The notes under the pieces are model-generated. The model ran no database searches. It saw only the letters and a list, made by a program, of their open reading frames with translations, and was not told where the DNA came from. This document shows positions 18,078 through 27,345 of a stretch of 64,000 bases of DNA, piece by piece. The position numbers were made by a program, and so were the translations under genes. The DNA lies in assembly GCA_964473865.1 (NCBI GenBank), contig CAYYQN010000020.1, positions 14,967-78,966 of the forward strand, given 5' to 3'. Numbering within the stretch: the first letter of the stretch is position 1; every line of letters starts with the position of its first letter. This DNA comes from CAIMUX01 sp964473865. Its GTDB lineage: Bacteria > Eisenbacteria > RBG-16-71-46 > CAIMUX01.

Positions 18078-19544
18078 CTACCGGGCCGCTGCGCCCGCGC
18101 GTGTGGGCGCGGCGGAAGCTCCCCTTCCCTGTGTCATCAGGGTCGCTCCCACCGCGAAGACCGTAGCGACGATGAAGGTCGCGGCGCGGGCGGTCAGCAC
18201 CTTGTCCATCCCCGTCGTCATCCAGAGGACGGTGAAGATGAGCCCGGCTGCGAGCCCAGCAACAACACCGTTGGCGTTGAACCGCCGCCAGAAGAAGGCG
18301 AGCACGATGATGGGGGAGAAGGAGCAGCCGATCCCGGCCCAGGCCCAGCCCACCACGTAGTAGATCAGGTCCTTCGCGGTGAAGGTGAGGAGCAACCCGA
18401 GCAGGCCGACCACCACGATCGTCCAGCGCGAGACCCAGACCAGGGTTCGCTCCGGCAGCTTTCGCTGCATGGTCTTGTGCAGGATGTCCTCGCCTACGCA
18501 CGATGCCGAGATCAGCAACTGGGACGAGGCGGTCGACATCATCGCGGCGACCGCCCCCGTCAGCATGATCCCGCCGAGCCACGGTGGGAGCAGCTTGTTC
18601 ACCATGTAGGGGAAGATCTGCTCCGGATCGCTCACCGCCTCGGCGCCGTAGAGGGCGAGCCCGGTCAGTCCGATCAGGATTGCCCCCGCGTAGGCCACGA
18701 GCGTCCAGAGGATCGCAATCCAGGTGCCGTTGCGCACATCAGCATCGTTCTTCATCGCCATCCAACGCGAGGAGAGCTGCGGCTGTCCACCCAGGTATCC
18801 GAAGAACCACGACAGATTGTTGAAGACCATGAGGCCGAGCGCGAACCCGGTGAGTCCTCCGCCCCACGAGTCCCGTCCGCCACCCGCCGTGTGTAGCACC
18901 GAGGCGAGCGAGACGCCATGACTGCCGACCGACGCCAGCGCGATCAACGGCAGCACCCCCAGGCTCAGGATCATGAGGATCGCCTGCACCGCGTCGGTCC
19001 AGACCACCGAGAAAAAGCCGCCCGCCATCGCGTAGGCGACCACCACCACGGCCGAGATCACGATCCCCCATACCTCGGGCAGTCCGAAGGTGACAAACAA
19101 CGTCTTCCCGCTGCCGCTGAACTGCGCCGAGACGTAGAACAGGAAGAAGACCAGGATGATGAGGCTCGAGAGTCCGCGGATCAGCTTGCCGCGTTCCGGA
19201 TACTTCGCTGCCAGGTAGTCGGGGATCGTGAGCACGTCGTAACGATCTCGTTCGCGGCGGAACTCCCTCGCGAGCCAGAGCCAGGCAGTGCAGATGCCGA
19301 CCACGCAACCGACCGCGATCCAGACGGCGGAGAGTCCCGAGGAGAACGCGAAGCCGGTCAATCCGAGCACGCACCAGGCTGATTCGCCCGTCGATCGCTC
19401 GGAGAGGGCGAGCGCCCAACCCGGGAGTTTCTTGCCGCCGAGGTGGTAGTCGGCGTGGGTCATTTCGCGCCGGGCGAAGTAAAGGCCGATCGCGAGCATC
19501 GCGGTGAGGTAGACGACGAGCTCGATCAAGACCACGGTGTTCAT
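18078..19544 (-). CDS. sodium:solute symporter (PutP-like)
   Basis: 488 aa, about 13 hydrophobic helices, of the SSS family (LeuT fold). Features include 'ADYHLGGKKLPGWALALS' near residue 45, the family motif region 'YDVLTIPDYLAAKYPERG', and 'ASSQLLISASCVGEDI' near 340. These are close to proline/Na+ symporters. Substrate is probably proline or another small organic solute, but specificity is not certain. ATG 19544 has AGGAGGAG 7 nt upstream; the longer frame adds a non-hydrophobic extension. It is monocistronic on the minus strand. Confidence 0.88.
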   Translation of the reverse strand: MNTVVLIELVVYLTAMLAIGLYFARREMTHADYHLGGKKLPGWALALSERSTGESAWCVLGLTGFAFSSGLSAVWIAVGCVVGICTAWLWLAREFRRERDRYDVLTIPDYLAAKYPERGKLIRGLSSLIILVFFLFYVSAQFSGSGKTLFVTFGLPEVWGIVISAVVVVAYAMAGGFFSVVWTDAVQAILMILSLGVLPLIALASVGSHGVSLASVLHTAGGGRDSWGGGLTGFALGLMVFNNLSWFFGYLGGQPQLSSRWMAMKNDADVRNGTWIAILWTLVAYAGAILIGLTGLALYGAEAVSDPEQIFPYMVNKLLPPWLGGIMLTGAVAAMMSTASSQLLISASCVGEDILHKTMQRKLPERTLVWVSRWTIVVVGLLGLLLTFTAKDLIYYVVGWAWAGIGCSFSPIIVLAFFWRRFNANGVVAGLAAGLIFTVLWMTTGMDKVLTARAATFIVATVFAVGATLMTQGRGASAAPTRAGAAAR

Positions 19545-19769
19545 CGGGCGCTCCTCCTGGGTTGTGGTCGAGGAAGGAACGGGGCGCATTGTAGGGGGAG
19601 AGCGCGGCTGCCGCTAGCCGAAGGCGGTTTGCGCCGTGAAGGATCACCGCCTCAGGGCTCGTCGGCGGGGGCCGGGGGCGTCGAATGGGTGCAGGAGAAC
19701 GCTAGCGAGGCCGGACCAAAGCAGGAACGATTATTCGTAAATGCACATCTGCAATCGAGTTGGAGAAGC

Positions 19770-19817
19770 GCCCAGCCGGAACGCCGCCCCGGCCGGGACC
19801 GGGGCGGCGCGCTGGGC
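19770..19817 (-). terminator. strong nested hairpin downstream of lipoprotein hydrolase
   Basis: Inner arms GCCGCCCCGG (19783-19792) and CCGGGGCGGC (19799-19808) pair perfectly. Outer arms GCCCAGC and GCTGGGC pair as well. It begins 15 nt after the hydrolase stop. No U tract follows on the minus strand, so it is a terminator or 3'-end stabiliser by position. Confidence 0.5.
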
Positions 19818-19831
19818 AACCGGGGCGGCGC

Positions 19832-21250
19832 TCACGGAGTGTGGCTGAGAATCCAGTCGCGGACGGGGGTCCAGACGAAGGACTCCGCATTCTCGGCGAG
19901 GAACAGGTCGATGTGGGCGAAGTCGAGAAGGACCTCCTCCGGAGGATGGAAGCTGAAATCGAGAACCGTCACGTCCGGGCTGGAAATCAGGTCGAGCGTG
20001 TGTCGTCCGAACGGTCCGGCCCCCCCCGCCGCGCTAAGGTAGAGAATCGGCGTCGTCACGTCGGCGAGGTGATCGTCCCAGGGCACGTCGTACTCAGGCA
20101 GTGCCGCCAACATACAGTCGCGCATGAACGCGACGGTCTCGTTCGGTGGCGCCGCCAGCATGAAATCGACCCAGTCGTCGAATGGAGTGTACTGCAGGCC
20201 CAGCGGCGCTCCTTCCTCGTCAAACACGCCGGCGAGGAAGTGATAGTTGTATCCAGGAATGGATGGGTAAGGTACGTACGCGGCAAGCGCGATCGCCGCC
20301 TGGAAGTTCGTGAATCCAGGGATCAGCACGGATGGTCCGTCCGGATCTTCCAGAGCCGGAGGCCCAAAGAGCACAAACGGGTTGTCCATCCGGTTGTAGC
20401 CGCTTTCGATCATCGAGTCGTAGAGCTGCAAGTCCAACCGACAGCCTTCGATCCAGGCCTCGCTATCCGTCTTCAGGCCGTAGTCCACGGGTATGTATGC
20501 GCAGACCTTGCGATGACCTGGCGGCAACTGGCTCTCCGCGTTCAGGTACGCGAATCCGAGCGCAGCCCCGCTGCTGTATCCCAGCAGCGCCATCTGACGG
20601 TAGCCGTTGCCGGTCAGGAGCCGGGCCACGCGAGCGATTTCCACCGCCAGGCCCAAGTCGGCAACGCAGCGATCCATCCCGAAGTCCAGCAGGAAGCCAT
20701 AGTCGGGCAGGCCGTTGGGGACCAGGGTCCACGCCTGGTCGATCCCCCAGACATCGATGTCGGATGCCGCGAGCTGGACCGCGAGCCCCACATCATCCGG
20801 CTGTCGAGGCGACGCCTGCCCCGGCAGGAACATCCCGGTGAAGTCCTTGATGTCCCCGTGTTGCAGGAACGCCGACTTGCGCGTGCGAATGGGGTGCCAG
20901 GGCCGCGTCTCACGGACGACGCGGTGGATACCGAGCAGATCGTGTTCGCCGGGCCCGGTGTGGACCTGGACGCTGTAGTGCGCGATGTCTCCGGCGAGCA
21001 CCGTGCGATTGAAGCCCGGGAAGAGATGCGGGTTGCCGTGGCCCTGTTCCCCGGGACGGGCGGCCCCGACCTCATCGACCGCCGGCCAGCCCGCCTGGGT
21101 GACGAGGTCCCGGGCGATGGACTGCGGGTCGACGCCCAAGCCGGATTCGTTCTGGGAATCGCGTGCCAAGGGCGCAACGACTCTCTCCTCCGAGCAACCG
21201 AACGAGAGCAACGCAATGACGCCGAGCAGCAAGACCAGATACCTGCGCAT
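19832..21250 (-). CDS. lipoprotein alpha/beta hydrolase
   Basis: 472 aa. Signal 'MRRYLVLLLGVIALLSFGC' ends in a lipobox (FGC), so it is an acylated envelope protein. The hydrolase core includes the nucleophile elbow 'LLGYSSGAALG', a possible acid in the late strand 'TTPILYLSAAGG', and a C-terminal 'FAHIDLF' His. It is distantly lipase/esterase-like; substrate unknown. ATG 21250 has AGGAGGG 6-7 nt upstream. It lies 159 bp after the FMN reductase gene on the same strand. Confidence 0.78.
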   Translation of the reverse strand: MRRYLVLLLGVIALLSFGCSEERVVAPLARDSQNESGLGVDPQSIARDLVTQAGWPAVDEVGAARPGEQGHGNPHLFPGFNRTVLAGDIAHYSVQVHTGPGEHDLLGIHRVVRETRPWHPIRTRKSAFLQHGDIKDFTGMFLPGQASPRQPDDVGLAVQLAASDIDVWGIDQAWTLVPNGLPDYGFLLDFGMDRCVADLGLAVEIARVARLLTGNGYRQMALLGYSSGAALGFAYLNAESQLPPGHRKVCAYIPVDYGLKTDSEAWIEGCRLDLQLYDSMIESGYNRMDNPFVLFGPPALEDPDGPSVLIPGFTNFQAAIALAAYVPYPSIPGYNYHFLAGVFDEEGAPLGLQYTPFDDWVDFMLAAPPNETVAFMRDCMLAALPEYDVPWDDHLADVTTPILYLSAAGGAGPFGRHTLDLISSPDVTVLDFSFHPPEEVLLDFAHIDLFLAENAESFVWTPVRDWILSHTP

Positions 21251-21409
21251 AGTCACCCTCCTGTGTTTGGACGACACTCGGGACCCCGAGCCCAGTGGTG
21301 CAGCAGGAACGCGCGTGCCGGAACAGACGCAGACGATTCTATGCCCCTGCGGAAACAGGGGAAAGGAGGAAATGGGCCGCGGGAAGTGGCCCGGCCGTAG
21401 CGGCGGCAA

Positions 21410-21970
21410 CTACCCCTTGCGCAACGACTTCAGCGCGGTTCCCCAGGCAATGACCTGGTCGAGCATGGTGTTGACGGACTTCTCGTGCATGGGAGCCGGC
21501 TTGAAGGTGGTGAAATCCTCGAAGTCGGTGAAGAGCGACAGCGCCACTTGCGCGCGGACATCGGCCACCTGCAACTCGCCCATCACCAGGCGCAGCTGCT
21601 CCACCGCGCGCGTACCGCCCGCGCTGCCGTATCCCACAAACCCGGCCGACTTGTTGTTCCACTCCCGATACAGAAAGTCGATCGCGTTCTTGAGCGCTCC
21701 CGAAGGGCTGTGGTTGTACTCCGGCGTCACAAAAACATAGGCGTCAAACGAGGCGATCTTCGCCGCCCAGGCCTTGGTGTGCGGCTGGCTGTATCTTCCC
21801 GCCGAGGGCGGTATCGGCTCGTCGAGAAGTGGCAGGTTGAAGTCCTGGATGTCCACCAGCTCAAAGCCGGCATCGCCGCGCTTCGCCGCGATACCATGGA
21901 CCCAGCCGGCAACCGCCTCAGCCTTGCGGCCCGGACGGGTGCTCCCAATGATGATCCCCACCTTGATCAT
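21410..21970 (-). CDS. NADPH-dependent FMN reductase
   Basis: 186 aa flavodoxin-fold protein. The FMN phosphate loop is 'IIGSTRPGRKAEAVAGW', with 'VTPEYNHSPSGALKNAID' and the ring-binding 'GYGSAGGTRAVEQLR', all typical of the SsuE/ChrR/azoreductase-like FMN_red family. Cytoplasmic, likely reducing quinones, azo compounds or chromate-type acceptors. GGGAGGAA lies 7 nt before ATG. It is the third gene of a leftward group after the DUF3788-like protein and the small membrane protein (110-bp gap). Confidence 0.92.
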   Translation of the reverse strand: MIKVGIIIGSTRPGRKAEAVAGWVHGIAAKRGDAGFELVDIQDFNLPLLDEPIPPSAGRYSQPHTKAWAAKIASFDAYVFVTPEYNHSPSGALKNAIDFLYREWNNKSAGFVGYGSAGGTRAVEQLRLVMGELQVADVRAQVALSLFTDFEDFTTFKPAPMHEKSVNTMLDQVIAWGTALKSLRKG

Positions 21971-22080
21971 ATTCCGTTCCTCCCTGGTGCAGATTGACTG
22001 CGAATCGACTGAACCTCCGATCCCCGGTCGAATGCGCTCGCTTCCGTTCTTCGCGGCAGCCTCGGGCCGCCCCCGCGCGC

Positions 22081-22467
22081 TCACGCGCCCGGCGGCGGCT
22101 TCTCTCCATCGATCCAACGCCGGCGCCCGATGGAACCCAAGGGCGAGAGAACCATAAGAAACGGCAGGAGAGACCAGGGCGAGAGGCCGCCGTGGTGGAA
22201 ACCGCCGAATGACCAGACCGCCCAGGCGATCTCGACCGCGAGCACCCCGTAGAGCGGCGCCATCAACTTCCAGTACGGCACGGTCGGGCGCCGCCAAGGT
22301 GCGGTCGTGCAGACCAGACCCCCCGCCACGCCGGTCAGCGCCAGACCGGCGACGCCCTCGGTGATCCTGCTTCGGGCGAGCCAGATGATCGCGAGGATCA
22401 GGACCCAGCAGAACGCGCCCGCCCAGCCACCCAGCCAACCGATCTTCTCGCCCGATCTGCCGGTCAC
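22081..22467 (-). CDS. small integral membrane protein
   Basis: 128 aa with about four hydrophobic helices (near 12-30, 36-52, 60-85, 92-112) and a basic C-terminus. No family recognised. The start is GTG 22467, whose GTGA overlaps the stop of the DUF3788-like gene. AAGGAGGG is 7 nt upstream, so translational coupling is likely. Confidence 0.75.
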   Translation of the reverse strand: MTGRSGEKIGWLGGWAGAFCWVLILAIIWLARSRITEGVAGLALTGVAGGLVCTTAPWRRPTVPYWKLMAPLYGVLAVEIAWAVWSFGGFHHGGLSPWSLLPFLMVLSPLGSIGRRRWIDGEKPPPGA

Positions 22468-23036
22468 GATCGGCCCTCCTTGGCTTCCCCTCGCCCTGCA
22501 CGGTTGCCGCGCGTTTGGCCTCGGCCGCCCGGAGACGCGTTGCGTCGTGCGCCGCCCCCCACGGTTCCGCGCGCGGCCGGCGGTGCGCTTTTCGGCGCGC
22601 CCTTGGGCTTGCGCTTGACGCTGAGCAGCAGCTCCACATCCCTCAGCACGCGCTCTGAGTCGACGGCAATGAAGAGCCACTTGCCGTCGTGAAAGGTCGT
22701 CGCACGGTCGTACGCCGTACGCGTTCCGGACGAGAGTCGACCGCGGATTGCCTCGACCTTGGTCCGTTCCTCTTCGCCAAAGACGATCTGGATCTTGAGC
22801 TGACCCTTGAGCGGCGCGAGCGTGCAGAACGACCTGCTCTTCTTGTAGCGCAATGCCCAGCCGTGCTTCTGCCCGCCGTAAAGCCAGTCGGGTGTGAAAG
22901 TGCCGGGGTAGGTCCGGTCAATCCACCGGGTCAGTCGCGCCCAGTTCGCGTGCGCATCCTTGCCCATGTGCGCCGCAAGCCTGGCCGGGGTCGGCGGCGA
23001 GCCGGGCTCGGTGAGAGGGACTGCCGAGTCGGTCAT
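22464..23036 (-). CDS. DUF3788-like protein
   Basis: 190 aa. Residues 15-135 match the DUF3788 pattern, with 'LYGGQKHGWALRYKKSRS' and 'LKIQIVFGEEE'. This is a small YdhG/DUF1801-like-fold family of unknown function. The last about 50 residues are a K/R/G/P-rich tail that may bind nucleic acid or be disordered; the family usually ends before it. ATG 23036 has AAAGGAG 8 nt upstream. It is the first gene of the leftward operon and divergent from kdp. Confidence 0.72.
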   Translation of the reverse strand: MTDSAVPLTEPGSPPTPARLAAHMGKDAHANWARLTRWIDRTYPGTFTPDWLYGGQKHGWALRYKKSRSFCTLAPLKGQLKIQIVFGEEERTKVEAIRGRLSSGTRTAYDRATTFHDGKWLFIAVDSERVLRDVELLLSVKRKPKGAPKSAPPAARGTVGGGARRNASPGGRGQTRGNRAGRGEAKEGRS

Positions 23037-23239
23037 GGGCAGGCTCCTTTCAAGATCGGACGCCCGCAGGCTACCACGCTCCGCGGGCGGTTGCCAATCC
23101 TGGCTAACGTTCGCGCACACAAGCACTCTCGACAACCCCCGCCCGGTCGAACCCGGGTGCCGTCCGCGGTCTTCTCCCCCTGCGCCTCCCGCCGCGACCG
23201 ATCTGCAATCTCCTGCCCGGCCCGGATCCTTACGTCTTC

Positions 23240-23272
23240 TTGACGCGCCGGCGGCGTAGCGTGGTTCGTCAA
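23240..23272. promoter_or_regulatory. inverted repeat upstream of kdp operon
   Basis: TTGACG (23240-23245) and CGTCAA (23267-23272) form an inverted repeat with 21 nt between, 61 bp before the first kdp-region ORF and 204 bp before the divergent operon. It could be a KdpE operator or contain a -35 element. No good -10 hexamer is visible. Tentative. Confidence 0.25.
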
Positions 23273-23332
23273 AGAGACAGAGAGATCGCATCCGGCGCCG
23301 GCCCCGCCGTCGCCGGCGCGGAGGGAAGAGCC

Positions 23333-23413
23333 ATGGACGTTCTGATGCTCCTTCTGATCGTCGCGTTGCTGGCGGCAACTCTCGGACTGGTTCGCCTGGT
23401 CGACCGCTCATAG
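23333..23413 (+). CDS. 26-aa single-span membrane peptide at head of kdp operon
   Basis: The peptide is one hydrophobic helix (residues 3-20) followed by a short polar tail RLVDRS. It has a ribosome site (GAGGGAAGAG) and lies 9 bp before kdpF, whose own ribosome site overlaps this stop. It is similar in kind to small unnamed ORFs seen ahead of kdpF in some bacteria and may be a second KdpF-like stabilising subunit (inference). Confidence 0.6.
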   Translation: MDVLMLLLIVALLAATLGLVRLVDRS

Positions 23414-23422
23414 GAGGTCTGT

Positions 23423-23515
23423 ATGACGGTCCTGTACGTGGCGGCGGGGATCCTGGCGGTCGCCCTGTTGATCTACCTGCTGCTGGTTCTGCTCAAACCG
23501 GAGCTCTTCTCATGA
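23423..23515 (+). CDS. kdpF: KdpF, small subunit of potassium-transporting ATPase
   Basis: 30 aa: a single transmembrane helix followed by 'LLKPELFS', the usual KdpF ending (LxPExF). KdpF stabilises the KdpABC complex in the membrane. TAGGAGG is 5-6 nt before ATG, and the stop overlaps the kdpA ATG (ATGA). Confidence 0.9.
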   Translation: MTVLYVAAGILAVALLIYLLLVLLKPELFS

Positions 23516-25242
23516 CACCGAATGGATTCCTGCAGATCGGTCTGCTTCTGGGACTGCTCGCCCTCTTGAGCAAGCCCTTGGGCTCCTGGATGGCGCGAAT
23601 CTATGACGGCGAGAGTCCGCGCGGAACCGGATTCCTGCGGCCGATCGAGCGGCTGACCTATCGCCTCTCCGGCGTGCGGAGCGGCGAGGAGATGACCTGG
23701 CGGCAGTACGCTCACGCTGTCGTCATCTGCAGCGGTATCAGCCTCGTAGTCCTCTATCTGCTGCAACGAGCGCAGCCGTTTCTTCCCGGGAACCCCCACC
23801 ATCTGGGCGCGGTGGCACCGGCGATTGCGCTGAACACGGCGATCAGTTTCGTCTCGAACACCAACTGGCAGGCATATGGCGGCGAGACGACGATGAGCTA
23901 CGCGACCCAGATGGCCGGACTGGCGGTACAGAACTTTGTTTCCGCTGCGGCAGGCATGGCTGTGCTTGCTGCTCTGATCCGGGGACTGGCCCGCCACAGC
24001 ACGCGCCTGTTGGGCAACTTCTGGGTCGATCTGGTACGAGGCATCCTCTACATCCTGCTGCCGCTATCGCTGGTCCTGGCCGTGCTTCTGGTTTCGCAGG
24101 GGGTAGTGCAGACGTTGTCTCCCGGCCCTACCGTGACGCCGCTGGATGGGGCAGCGCGTGGATCGGTGCTGCCGGTCGTGGCCGTCGGGCCGGCGGCGTC
24201 GCAGATTGCCGTCAAGCAGCTCGGCACCAACGGCGGAGGATTCTTCAACGCGAACTCGGCCCACCCACTCGAAAACCCCACCCCCCTCAGCAACTTCCTG
24301 GAGTTGCTGGCCATTCTTCTGATCCCGGCCGCCTCCTGCCATATGTTCGGGCGCATGATCCGAGAGCCGCGGCAGGGCTGGGCGGTGCTCGCGGCCATGA
24401 CCGTGCTCTTCCTGATCTTTCTGGCGGTCACGCTGCCGTCCGAACAGGCCGGCACGCCGGTCCTGCGTGGAGCCGGGCTCGTCACAGCCGCGGGCCCGAC
24501 GCAGGCTGGTGGGAACATGGAAGGCAAGGAGGTCCGCTTCGGCATCACCAATTCGGCGTTCTGGGCCGTCGCCACCACCGCCGCCTCCAACGGTTCGGTG
24601 AATGCGATGCACGACTCGTTCACCCCCCTGGGCGGCCTCGCGCCGATGGTTCTGATGCAGCTTGGAGAAGTCGTCTTCGGCGGCGTCGGCTCCGGACTCT
24701 ACGGGATGCTGGTCTTCGCTGTCGTCACCGTCTTTGTCGCGGGGTTGATGGTGGGGAGGACGCCGGAATACCTCGGCAAGAAGATCGAGATCTACGAAAT
24801 GAAGACGGCGTCCCTGATCATCCTGATCCCACCGCTGCTCGTCCTGATCGGGACCGCCCTGGCGGTGCTGGCGCCCCCGGGCGCCTCGGCGGTGACCAAT
24901 CCCGGCCCCCACGCGTTCAGCGAGATCCTCTACGCCCTCTCCTCAGCTGCGAACAACAACGGTAGCGCCTTCGCCGGTCTGGACGCTTCCGGCACGTTCT
25001 ACTGCCTCCTGCTCGGAGTCGCGATGTTCGTGGGTCGATTCTGGATCATCGTGCCGACGCTGGCGCTGGCCGGGTCTCTGGCCGCAAAGAAGAAGGTGCC
25101 CGCGGGAGAGGGCACGCTGCCCACCCACGGCTGGACATTCATCCTGTTGCTTGCCTCCATCGTGTTGGTGGTCGGATCCCTGACCTATTTCCCGGCCCTG
25201 GCGCTGGGGCCGGTAGCCGAGGCCTTGCGGCCTGGGCATTGA
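23512..25242 (+). CDS. kdpA: KdpA, potassium-binding channel-like subunit
   Basis: 576 aa, about ten TM helices, normal length. All four selectivity-filter loops are visible: 'NTNWQAYGGETTMSY', 'LGTNGGGFFNANSAHP', 'FTPLGGLAPM' and 'AANNNGSAFAGL'. It binds and conducts K+ in the Kdp P-type ATPase. The start overlaps the kdpF stop and the stop abuts kdpB. Confidence 0.97.
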   Translation: MTPNGFLQIGLLLGLLALLSKPLGSWMARIYDGESPRGTGFLRPIERLTYRLSGVRSGEEMTWRQYAHAVVICSGISLVVLYLLQRAQPFLPGNPHHLGAVAPAIALNTAISFVSNTNWQAYGGETTMSYATQMAGLAVQNFVSAAAGMAVLAALIRGLARHSTRLLGNFWVDLVRGILYILLPLSLVLAVLLVSQGVVQTLSPGPTVTPLDGAARGSVLPVVAVGPAASQIAVKQLGTNGGGFFNANSAHPLENPTPLSNFLELLAILLIPAASCHMFGRMIREPRQGWAVLAAMTVLFLIFLAVTLPSEQAGTPVLRGAGLVTAAGPTQAGGNMEGKEVRFGITNSAFWAVATTAASNGSVNAMHDSFTPLGGLAPMVLMQLGEVVFGGVGSGLYGMLVFAVVTVFVAGLMVGRTPEYLGKKIEIYEMKTASLIILIPPLLVLIGTALAVLAPPGASAVTNPGPHAFSEILYALSSAANNNGSAFAGLDASGTFYCLLLGVAMFVGRFWIIVPTLALAGSLAAKKKVPAGEGTLPTHGWTFILLLASIVLVVGSLTYFPALALGPVAEALRPGH

Positions 25243-25262
25243 TGCCGTCTGGAGAATCCGTC

Positions 25263-27335
25263 ATGTCGACGCTCGTCCGCAGCTCAATCCGTCTGAACCG
25301 GCGCATGTTCGGGCACGCCCTAGCCGAGGCGGTGTACCGCCTGGATCCTCGCCGGCAGGTACGCAATCCGGTCATGTTCCTCGTCTGGGTTGGCTGGCTG
25401 CTGACCCTGGCTCTGTATCCATTCGCGCTGGCGGGAACGATTCCGGATTCCCCTCGCTTTGTCTCGACCGTTTCGCTGTGGCTTCTGTTCACCGTCCTGT
25501 TTGCCAACCTGGCGGAAGCCGTGGCCGAAGGTCGGGGGCGGGCGCAGGCGGATTCGCTGCGCCGGGCCCGTGAGGATCTACTGGCGTGCCGGCTGGACGG
25601 CCACGACCGCACCGCGGGGCGGACCGAGGTTCCCGCCGCCCGACTGCGCAAGGGGGATCACGTCTTCGTGGAGGCGGGCCAGTTCATTCCCGGCGACGGT
25701 GAAGTGGTCGAGGGCATCGCCTCGGTGGACGAAAGCGCGGTGACCGGGGAAAGCGCTCCGGTGATCCGAGAGAGCGGCGGAGACCGAAGCGCGGTGACCG
25801 GAGGCACGCGGGTGCTTTCCGACTGGGTGGTGGTGCGCATCACCGCCGGCCCGGGCGAGAGCTTCCTGGATCGAATGATCGCGATGGTCGAGGGCGCCCG
25901 GCGCCGAAAGACGCCCAACGAAGTCGCGCTCACGATTCTCCTCGCCGCGATGAGCATCATCTTCCTGGCGGCCTGCGCGACGCTCCTGCCGTTCTCCATC
26001 CACGCGACGCGGATTGCCGGCCAGGGCAGCCCGGTCACAATCACCGTGCTCACCGCGCTCCTTGTGTGCCTCATCCCGACCACTATCGGAGGACTGCTCT
26101 CCGCCATCGGAATCGCCGGAATGGACCGTCTGCTGCGCGCCAATGTGATCGCCATGTCGGGCCGCGCGGTGGAGACGGCCGGCGATATCGATGTGCTGCT
26201 CCTGGACAAGACCGGCACCATCACCCTCGGCAATCGAGAAGCGGTGGCGTTCCTCCCGGCCGATGGTCAAGGCGCTGAGGAGGTTGCCGAGTCAGCCCAG
26301 CTGGCCTCGTTGGCGGACGAGACGCCGGAGGGGCGCAGCATCGTCGTCCTGGCCAAGCGGCAGTACGGTCTGCGGGAAGTCGACATCGCCCGCCTCGGAG
26401 CGCGGTTCGTGCCGTTCAGTGCGCACACCAGAATGAGCGGCGTGGATCTCGAGCAGGACCAGATCCGCAAGGGGGCGGCGGAGGCCATCGAGGCTTACGT
26501 CCGGGAGCAAGGCGGTACCTTCCCGGAATCGGTGCGGGTAAAGGTGGAACAGGTCTCGCGGGCCGGGGGGACCCCCCTGGTGGTCGCGGAGGGTCCGCAT
26601 GCACTTGGAGTGGTGGAACTGCGGGACATCGTCAAGGGCGGCATCCGCGAGCGTTTCGGAGAACTCCGGCGCATGGGGATCAAGACCGTGATGATCACCG
26701 GGGACAACCCGCTCACCGCCGCGGCCATCGCGGCGGAAGCGGGAGTCGATGACTTCCTGGCCGAGGCGACGCCGGACACCAAGCTGGCGCTGATCCGCCG
26801 GCATCAGGCGGCAGGGCATCTCGTGGCCATGACCGGTGACGGGACCAACGATGCCCCGGCGCTGGCGCAGGCGGACGTGGCGGTGGCCATGAACTCCGGC
26901 ACCCAGGCGGCCAAGGAGGCGGGCAACATGGTCGACCTCGACTCCAACCCCACCAAGCTGATCGAAATCGTCGCGATCGGCAAGCAGCTTCTGATGACGC
27001 GCGGGGCGCTCACCACGTTCAGCATCGCCAACGACGTCGCCAAGTACTTCGCAATCCTGCCCGCCGCCTTCGTGGGCGTCTATCCGGCCCTGGGCGGGCT
27101 CAACATCATGCATCTGGCCACGCCGCAGAGCGCCATCGTCTCGGCCGTGGTCTTCAACGCCCTGATCATCGTCGCGTTGATTCCTTTTGCCCTGCGCGGC
27201 GTCTCGTATCGCCCGGTGAACGCGTCGACTCTGCTGCGCCGGCATCTCCTCATCTACGGCGCCGGTGGAATCATCGCCCCGTTTGCGGGCATCAAGCTTC
27301 TGGACATGCTGATCCACGCCATCCGGCTGTTCTGA
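25263..27335 (+). CDS. kdpB: KdpB, catalytic P-type ATPase subunit
   Basis: 690 aa. Motifs are 'SAVTGESAPV' (actuator TGES), 'LLLDKTGTITLGN' with the phosphorylated Asp near residue 315, 'MITGDNPLTA', and 'MTGDGTNDAPALAQADVA'. It couples ATP hydrolysis to K+ import by KdpA. ATG 25263 is chosen for GGAGA 7 nt upstream; ATG 25242, overlapping the kdpA stop, is a possible alternative adding 7 residues. KdpC follows after 10 bp. Confidence 0.97.
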   Translation: MSTLVRSSIRLNRRMFGHALAEAVYRLDPRRQVRNPVMFLVWVGWLLTLALYPFALAGTIPDSPRFVSTVSLWLLFTVLFANLAEAVAEGRGRAQADSLRRAREDLLACRLDGHDRTAGRTEVPAARLRKGDHVFVEAGQFIPGDGEVVEGIASVDESAVTGESAPVIRESGGDRSAVTGGTRVLSDWVVVRITAGPGESFLDRMIAMVEGARRRKTPNEVALTILLAAMSIIFLAACATLLPFSIHATRIAGQGSPVTITVLTALLVCLIPTTIGGLLSAIGIAGMDRLLRANVIAMSGRAVETAGDIDVLLLDKTGTITLGNREAVAFLPADGQGAEEVAESAQLASLADETPEGRSIVVLAKRQYGLREVDIARLGARFVPFSAHTRMSGVDLEQDQIRKGAAEAIEAYVREQGGTFPESVRVKVEQVSRAGGTPLVVAEGPHALGVVELRDIVKGGIRERFGELRRMGIKTVMITGDNPLTAAAIAAEAGVDDFLAEATPDTKLALIRRHQAAGHLVAMTGDGTNDAPALAQADVAVAMNSGTQAAKEAGNMVDLDSNPTKLIEIVAIGKQLLMTRGALTTFSIANDVAKYFAILPAAFVGVYPALGGLNIMHLATPQSAIVSAVVFNALIIVALIPFALRGVSYRPVNASTLLRRHLLIYGAGGIIAPFAGIKLLDMLIHAIRLF

Positions 27336-27345
27336 GGAGGACCTC

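Noticed and set aside
23037..23332. Riboswitch (c-di-AMP type) ahead of kdp
   Set aside because: The region is short and shows only one simple inverted repeat; no conserved aptamer pattern could be seen.
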